From contig JAYFQF010000026.1 in NCBI GenBank assembly GCA_034927285.1, positions 1-64,000 of the forward strand: a DNA stretch of 64,000 bases, given 5' to 3'. This document shows, piece by piece, positions 59,206 through 64,000 of the stretch. The position numbers were made by a program, and so were the translations under genes. Numbering within the stretch: position 1 is the first letter of the stretch; each line of letters starts with the position of its first letter. The DNA comes from JAYFQF01 sp034927285 (lineage in GTDB: Bacteria; Bacillota; Peptococcia; DRI-13; UBA5745). Under the pieces are notes generated by a model that was not told the origin of the DNA, searched no databases, and saw only the letters and a program-made list of their open reading frames with translations.

Positions 59206-61270
59206 AGTTTTTTTACAGCTGAAAGAAGCGGCGGACTTAGAACAGATCAACTATAATTCGGTGGTTCAGCGGCTTCAGCGCAATCCTGAAGCCTTTGAAA
59301 CCAAAACAGTGCCGGCCGGATCCGCCGGCGGGAAGGATCGGATCCTGGTGGCTTTGACCAGCCTGAGCCCAAAGGCTCAGCGGAGATATCAGGCGGAGCA
59401 AAGCAGAACGGTAAAGACAGATGAGGTGACGGACGTGATCGCAGAAAAACGAATCAAAGATGGACAGGCCCCCTGGTATATTGAGGTGGAGCTGGAGGAA
59501 TACAAGGCAGCAAATCCGGCAGTCTGGGCTGAAGCGGAGAAAATGGCTGACGCTGTCCGGAATCTGCTGAACTATACCGGCCAGGAACGGACAACCCGCG
59601 TGGAGGCTAAGGCCCAAGAGCTGGGGATCTCTCAGCGCTCCCTTTACCGCCGCTGCGAGGATTATCTGGAGGCGGCTGCCTGGGCCGGCAAGCTGCGGAA
59701 GCTGACCGGGAACTCTTACGACTACCTGAAGATCCTTTCCCAGGGCCGAAAACCGCGGAGCAATCGACAGCACAGCATATCCCCGGAGGTTAAGGCAATC
59801 GTTGAAAACATCTGGTTTAATCCGACCTTTGCCCGGAACCAAGGGACAGTGGTTATGCTTTACGATGCCCTGCGGGGACAGGCAAAGGAAAAGGGCTTTG
59901 ATGTGCCAAGCTACGCCACGGTGGCCCGCTTTGTCCGGCAGCTGATGGCAGATGGACAGACGGCCAGCGCCCATTACCTAGTCTCCCACGGGGAGCGGGC
60001 CTGGAAGCGGGATAAGATGATCAAAGCCAGGCGGGATACCGGCGCTTTGCGGGTCATGGAACTGATTCAAGGGGATGAGCATACCTTTGACTGCTGGGTA
60101 TTGTACCGGCATCCAAACGGCCAGACCACACCGATCCGGCCTAAGCTGGTGGCTTGGGTGGATATCCGTAGCCGCATGATCCTGGGCTCCGTGCTATGCA
60201 AGGATGCTAACAGTCAGATTTTGAAACTATCCCTGCTGAAGCTGATTTATTCCACACCGGGCGGCGTGCCCCGGTGGCTGATGATTGACAATGGCCGGGA
60301 CTATACGGCTAAGGATATGACCGGTGGCCGGCAAAAGCGTCACATGGATTTTGATGACGAGGGCCGGGCTTTTTATCGCAGCATCGGCATTGAGGACTAC
60401 AGCCGGTCAAAGCCTTATGAGCCCTGGACCAAAGGGCAGATTGAGCGCTTTTTCGGCACGGTCTGCAATCAGTTTACTAAGTGGATGGGCTCTTATGTGG
60501 GTACGCTAACTGGCAGTCGGACGGATGGCAAGATCCCAAAAGATATCCAGCGCTTGGCGGACCAGGGGAAGCTCCTGACCATGGAAGAATTTGGTGAACG
60601 TTGGGAAAAATGGCTTACGGAAGTGTACGCCGTGAAAAAGCATAGCGGACTGACGGAACAAAAGGAAGAGGATCCCACGCCGGCCGCCGTCTTTGAACAT
60701 GCTCCCCGCTACTTTAAGGCCCCGCCGCCCCGGGATTATGCGGCGGTATTAATGATGAAGGCTGAAGAAGTCCGGGTCTACAACGTAGGGATTCGGCGCT
60801 TTGGAACCTACTACCATGCTCAGGAACTGGCCGGTTATATCGGCCAAAAGGTCAATATCCGGTATGACCCGGAAAATATAACCTCCATTTTTGTCTATGA
60901 CCGGTCCTGGAAGCGGATCACCGAAGCTTACAGCCAGGAGCTGCTGGCCATATCGCCCCGGATTAGCTCCCGGGCCGTGGAAGAGCATATCCGGGCCCAG
61001 GCGGAACAGCGTCGGATGGCCAAGGAGATTGCCAGACAAAAGCAGCAAACCCTGGAAGAACGTCAGGGCCTGATCGCCTCTTCCACCGGCGCGGTGGGGG
61101 CCAGCTTGGACAAAATCATCGAAGGCTCCGGCCACCCAGACAAAATCGTGTCTCTGCCCAGAGAAAGCTACGCCGAGGAGGCGGCCGCCGTGGAAAGCCG
61201 CGAAAACCGTCCCAGTTACTTGACGCAAAAGGGCAAAAGAACGTTGGAAATACTCAAAAGATTGGGCTGA
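59198..61270 (+). CDS. MuA-type DDE transposase
   Basis: A 690-residue phage transposase. N-terminal Mu-type DNA-binding part (AADLEQINYNSVVQRLQRNP), helical region, then the integrase core with Asp293 (IQGDEHTFD), Asp364 (LMIDNGRDY) and Glu416 (KGQIERFFGT), the DDE triad in the spacing of MuA, followed by the beta-barrel and a C-terminal tail for MuB contact. It starts at TTG 59198 after GGGGGCGGGG. All three catalytic residues are present, so it may be active. Confidence 0.93.
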   Translation: MAEVFLQLKEAADLEQINYNSVVQRLQRNPEAFETKTVPAGSAGGKDRILVALTSLSPKAQRRYQAEQSRTVKTDEVTDVIAEKRIKDGQAPWYIEVELEEYKAANPAVWAEAEKMADAVRNLLNYTGQERTTRVEAKAQELGISQRSLYRRCEDYLEAAAWAGKLRKLTGNSYDYLKILSQGRKPRSNRQHSISPEVKAIVENIWFNPTFARNQGTVVMLYDALRGQAKEKGFDVPSYATVARFVRQLMADGQTASAHYLVSHGERAWKRDKMIKARRDTGALRVMELIQGDEHTFDCWVLYRHPNGQTTPIRPKLVAWVDIRSRMILGSVLCKDANSQILKLSLLKLIYSTPGGVPRWLMIDNGRDYTAKDMTGGRQKRHMDFDDEGRAFYRSIGIEDYSRSKPYEPWTKGQIERFFGTVCNQFTKWMGSYVGTLTGSRTDGKIPKDIQRLADQGKLLTMEEFGERWEKWLTEVYAVKKHSGLTEQKEEDPTPAAVFEHAPRYFKAPPPRDYAAVLMMKAEEVRVYNVGIRRFGTYYHAQELAGYIGQKVNIRYDPENITSIFVYDRSWKRITEAYSQELLAISPRISSRAVEEHIRAQAEQRRMAKEIARQKQQTLEERQGLIASSTGAVGASLDKIIEGSGHPDKIVSLPRESYAEEAAAVESRENRPSYLTQKGKRTLEILKRLG

Positions 61271-61287
61271 TGAAAGGAGTTTAGGAT

Positions 61288-62232
61288 ATGGGCTACTATA
61301 TCAATAAAAATCTAACGCTGGTCTTAAATCAGTACCTGGAAAAATCCGGGGTCAGCATTGCGGAAGCAGCGGAGGCCATTGGCTTCCACCGGACCAGCCT
61401 GAGCAAATACCTGGCCGGCAAGTATGCCAGCAATGTGGACGAAATCGAAAGCAAGATCCGAGCCTATTTGTCCGAAGCTGGCGCAGATTTTAAGGTTAAT
61501 GTCCCTGGAATTGAACAATTCCGGAAGCGGAAACGGAGCATCTACGAAAGTTCCGACGCTACCGAGATCCTGGGCCTATGCCAGGAATGCCAGGAAAACC
61601 AGGATATCGGCATCATTGTTGGTCGATCCGGGTTTGGGAAAACCCATAGCTTAAAGCATTATGCCACCCATATGGGGCAGGTGGCCTATGTGGAGTGCAG
61701 CGAGCGGATGGGCATAGGGGATATGATTTTGGCCATCGAAGATGTGATCAGCTTCGCCAGCGGCGGCACCATCTGGTATCGTCTGGAGAGCCTGAAATCC
61801 TACTTTAATGCTAACGCCGGGTATTTGCTGATCCTTGATGAGGCGGACAAGTTGCTGTCAAAAACTACACAAAAAATGATCGAGGTAATCCGATCACTCT
61901 ATGATCGCTCCAACTTCGGGCTGGTGATGGCCGGCGAGCCGGCCTTGGAAAGCCAGATAAAAAGCTATATCCCGCGCCTGGCTAATCGGATTGACTACTA
62001 TATAAAGCTCCAGGGCCTGACGGATGAGGAGGTAAGGGCTTACCTGAAGGATTGGGATATCACCGACGATGCCATGACGGAGCTAATTTTCCGGGCCACC
62101 AACCAGCGTACCGGCTGCTATCGGCTTTTGGATCGGACCATGCAAAACGTGATGCGGGTGCTGGCGGCCCGGAATGAAACCAAAATAACCAAAGATGTGA
62201 TCACGGAAGCCTCCGCCATGATGATGCTGTAA
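61288..62232 (+). CDS. MuB-type transposition ATPase
   Basis: A 314-residue AAA+ protein that picks target DNA and activates the transposase. N-terminal helix-turn-helix (SIAEAAEAIGFHRTSLSKYL), Walker A GRSGFGKT at 112-119, Walker B LLILDEADK, and sensor-like EPALESQIKSYIPRLANR. AAAGGAG precedes the ATG. The stop codon is part of the 20-bp repeat at 62230. Confidence 0.92.
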   Translation: MGYYINKNLTLVLNQYLEKSGVSIAEAAEAIGFHRTSLSKYLAGKYASNVDEIESKIRAYLSEAGADFKVNVPGIEQFRKRKRSIYESSDATEILGLCQECQENQDIGIIVGRSGFGKTHSLKHYATHMGQVAYVECSERMGIGDMILAIEDVISFASGGTIWYRLESLKSYFNANAGYLLILDEADKLLSKTTQKMIEVIRSLYDRSNFGLVMAGEPALESQIKSYIPRLANRIDYYIKLQGLTDEEVRAYLKDWDITDDAMTELIFRATNQRTGCYRLLDRTMQNVMRVLAARNETKITKDVITEASAMMML

Positions 62233-62249
62233 TCAAGAAATTTGGCAAA
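62230..62249 (+). repeat. 20-bp repeat, copy 2
   Basis: TAATCAAGAAATTTGGCAAA, identical to 56882-56901. It begins on the MuB stop codon and runs into the leader of the next gene. Confidence 0.8.
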
Positions 62250-62268
62250 AATGAAAGGGGAACTAAAA

Positions 62269-62502
62269 ATGGAAAAGAGCGTAAAGAGAGTAAAAGAGGC
62301 TTTGGAGTGGGCAGAGTATAGCGGTATTCCTGCCGGCAGCCGGCGGGCGAACTTACAGGAACTGCTGATCCTCGAAGGGTTTGACGACGAAACCCAGATC
62401 CCGGTGGCCATCGCGGCAGAACTGTATCGGGAAATCGGCATCGCCTTTGAAGTACATGATGGTCTCTTGAAGGGGACAAGCCTTGAGGGGAGGGCGGCAT
62501 GA
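62269..62502 (+). CDS. Small prophage protein of unknown function
   Basis: A 77-residue protein (MEKSVKRVKEALEWAEYSGI, LQELLILEGFDDETQIPVAI). ATG 62269 has GAAAGGGG upstream. It lies between MuB and the Gam-like gene and overlaps the latter by four bases. Not recognised. Confidence 0.6.
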   Translation: MEKSVKRVKEALEWAEYSGIPAGSRRANLQELLILEGFDDETQIPVAIAAELYREIGIAFEVHDGLLKGTSLEGRAA

Positions 62503-63017
62503 TGGCCAGAAAGCGCCTGCCGGATCAGCCGGTAATCCGATCCTGGGAAGAAGCGGACCAGGTGCTGAAAGAGATTGCCAGCTTGGAAATTGAGCTGGCG
62601 GATATCGAAGGAGCGCTGAATCTGAAGATCAATGCGGAGAAGGAAAGGGCCGACACAGAGGCGCGGCCCCTGCGGGACCGGCTGGAGCTGTTGGGAAGCC
62701 AACTGAAGGACTTTGCCGAAACCTCCCGGGCGGAGTTTGGAAAAGCCAAGTCCCGGCAGCTGACTTTTGGCAGCCTGGGCTGGCGGGCCTCCAAGGCCAT
62801 CACCATCAAAAAAGCCCTAACGGAACGGATTATCGGTAACCTAAAGCGGTTGGGGATGGACGATTGCATTAAAACTACGGAAACCATCAGTAAAGAGATC
62901 CTAAGCACCTATCCGGATGAAAAAATCATCCAGGCTGGCGCCACCTTGAAAAAAGCGGATACCTTTTGGTATGAAGTGGATCGGACAAGCTTAGCCGGCA
63001 ATCAGCCGGCAGAGTAG
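62499..63017 (+). CDS. Gam-like host-nuclease inhibitor
   Basis: A 172-residue protein like Mu Gam, which coats DNA ends and blocks exonuclease. Helical front (EEADQVLKEIASLEIELADI) with the coiled-coil EALNLKI-type region, then FGSLGWRASKAITIKK and KRLGMDDCIKTTETISKE, and the end KADTFWYEVD. Starts ATGATG at 62499 or 62502. Confidence 0.85.
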   Translation: MMARKRLPDQPVIRSWEEADQVLKEIASLEIELADIEGALNLKINAEKERADTEARPLRDRLELLGSQLKDFAETSRAEFGKAKSRQLTFGSLGWRASKAITIKKALTERIIGNLKRLGMDDCIKTTETISKEILSTYPDEKIIQAGATLKKADTFWYEVDRTSLAGNQPAE

Positions 63018-63026
63018 GAGGCCGGT

Positions 63027-63464
63027 ATGGATGCAGTAAGAAAAAGCCTGGGCGGCTATGGAAGTATCCGGCGGATCTGGGGGCTGGCCCGCTCCCCGGA
63101 GCTGCGCCTGGATGAGAATACCCTGTATACCCTGATCGCCCGGGAAACCGGTAAGGACAGCATGCGGGCCCTGACCCAGCTGGAAATTGACCGTATCTGT
63201 GCAAAGCTGGCCGAACTGAAGGATCAGGCCAAAGGCCGGAGGTCCCAGCGCCGGACAGATCAGGGCGGCAGCACTGGTACCGTTGGCCAGCGGCGGAAGA
63301 TTTACCGCCTGGCGGAAGTTCTGGGCTGGGCGGAAGATAACCGCCGGGTGAACGGAATGTGCCGGCGGATGTTTAAGGTGGATCGGGTGGAATGGCTGAG
63401 TTACACCCAGGCCAGCCAGCTGATCGAGGCCCTGAAGAAGATGGCAGAAAGGCAGGAGGGATAA
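63027..63464 (+). CDS. GemA/gp16-like phage regulator (DUF1018)
   Basis: A 145-residue protein with the gp16 pattern: IRRIWGLARSPELRLDENTL, IARETGKDSMRALTQLEIDR, and the C-terminal KIYRLAEVLGWAEDNRRVNG. In Mu GemA affects host gene expression and DNA supercoiling. GGAGGCCGGT precedes the ATG. Confidence 0.85.
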   Translation: MDAVRKSLGGYGSIRRIWGLARSPELRLDENTLYTLIARETGKDSMRALTQLEIDRICAKLAELKDQAKGRRSQRRTDQGGSTGTVGQRRKIYRLAEVLGWAEDNRRVNGMCRRMFKVDRVEWLSYTQASQLIEALKKMAERQEG

Positions 63465-63468
63465 AGCG

Positions 63469-64000
63469 ATGAGTAAAAAAATACTGATTGATCCTGGACA
63501 TGGCGGCACGGATCCGGGCCGGATCGGCTGGGGAATAAAGGAGAAAGATCCGAATTTGGCTGTCGGCTTGGCTTTGGCCAAGAAGCTCTTGATCTACGAT
63601 GCAGAGGTGAAGCTGACCAGGCAGGATGACGATAGCATATCCCTGGATCAACGAAGCGGCCTGGCAAAAGTCTTTGGCCCGGATCTATGCATCAGCTGCC
63701 ACCACAACGGAGTCAGCAGCCAGACAGCCACCGGCGTGGAGGTCTTTTACAGCCATAGCCGGCCGGCAGCCCAGGCCCTGGCGGCCAGGATCTCCGCCGG
63801 CATCGCCAAAGCAGGGCTTTGCAACCGAGGCGCTAAGACCTGGCTAAACGCCAGCGGAACAGACTACCATCACATGATCCGCAAGGTGGAGTCCGCCGCC
63901 ACCACGGCCCTCATCGTGGAAGCCGGCTTTTTGAGCAATCCCGCCGACGCCGAATTGATCCGGACCGAGGCTTATCAGGATCTGGAGGCCCAGGTGATGG
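63469..64000 (+). CDS. N-acetylmuramoyl-L-alanine amidase, 3' end beyond window
   Basis: Phage lysis enzyme of the Amidase_3 family, first 177 residues. ILIDPGHGGTDPGRIG at the start has the zinc His; the second-site Glu is in GIKEKDPNLAV, the third ligand in CISCHHNGVS, and the catalytic Glu in ALIVEAGFLSNPADA. GCAGGAGGGATAAAGCG precedes the ATG. It lacks a signal peptide, so it needs a holin or similar. Confidence 0.9.
   Translation, partial: MSKKILIDPGHGGTDPGRIGWGIKEKDPNLAVGLALAKKLLIYDAEVKLTRQDDDSISLDQRSGLAKVFGPDLCISCHHNGVSSQTATGVEVFYSHSRPAAQALAARISAGIAKAGLCNRGAKTWLNASGTDYHHMIRKVESAATTALIVEAGFLSNPADAELIRTEAYQDLEAQVM

Larger units (their letters stand above)
57051..64000 (+). mobile_element. 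Mu-like transposable prophage, left (early) part
   Basis: Gene order repressor (leftward), small early genes, MuA-type transposase, MuB-type ATPase, Gam-like, GemA-like is that of Mu-like phages. The left border is uncertain (57051 or as far left as 56461) and the right end is beyond the window. Codon use and GC are close to the host regions. Confidence 0.85.

Overview
The window looks like a chromosomal segment of an anaerobic, Gram-positive-type bacterium of the Clostridia, with moderate GC (a little over 50 percent by eye). The signs are strong Shine-Dalgarno sites with frequent GTG and TTG starts, a SUF set with SufU, a short HisG that needs HisZ, the PyrD/PyrK form of dihydroorotate dehydrogenase, several ferredoxin-type proteins and an ORP-type MinD cluster. 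I cannot name the genus. No rRNA, tRNA or CRISPR was seen.

Layout. 1-2000: end of a ZIP metal transporter, an NADPH/FMN-reductase-type flavoprotein and a PQ-loop protein. 2064-6011: molybdenum locus, a MoeA-like molybdopterin-binding protein divergent from modABC, with a ModE-like palindrome on the modA promoter. 6484-12190: a large MalT/LuxR regulator, a cation/proton antiporter, a LysR regulator and a nitroreductase. 12303-14154: a leftward lipoprotein / ECF sigma / anti-sigma-like operon. 14424-20644: pyrCKDFEBI plus a GIY-YIG protein. 20744-27079: an Fe-S/MinD cluster related to the orange-protein (ORP) genes of sulfate reducers (CGGC protein, DUF134 regulator, Mrp, two NifX-like proteins, two ferredoxin-MinD ATPases, a radical SAM protein, a 55-residue ferredoxin). 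27278-28474: a decayed DUF4157 gene and a YgiD-type dioxygenase. 28731-34227: MarR regulator and sufCBDSU. 34579-42562: hisZGDCBHAF-IE. 42820-52496: chemoreceptor, 2-hydroxyacid dehydrogenase, a tail-assembly-like protein, gamma-glutamyltransferase, amino acid permease, a pncB gene broken by one stop codon, a zinc-ribbon protein and a YibE/F protein. 52685-56449: copA with a CopZ domain fused to its end, csoR and arsR. About 57050 to the window end: the early region of a Mu-like transposable prophage (repressor, small genes, MuA, MuB, Gam, GemA, amidase).

The most notable signals: (1) an identical 17-base promoter element, TTGACATATGCCCATAA, placed the same way (the -35 box plus the next 11 bases) at three promoters that together drive the whole ORP-like cluster; (2) an in-frame CopA-CopZ fusion with a good internal ribosome binding site and start exactly at the CopZ domain; (3) small tandem duplications that span the stop codons of at least four unrelated genes; (4) a single nonsense codon in an otherwise intact pncB; (5) a Cys-rich MarR protein, possibly translated without a leader, that overlaps sufC; (6) alternating TGTCAC sites that may mark the left end of the Mu-like element.
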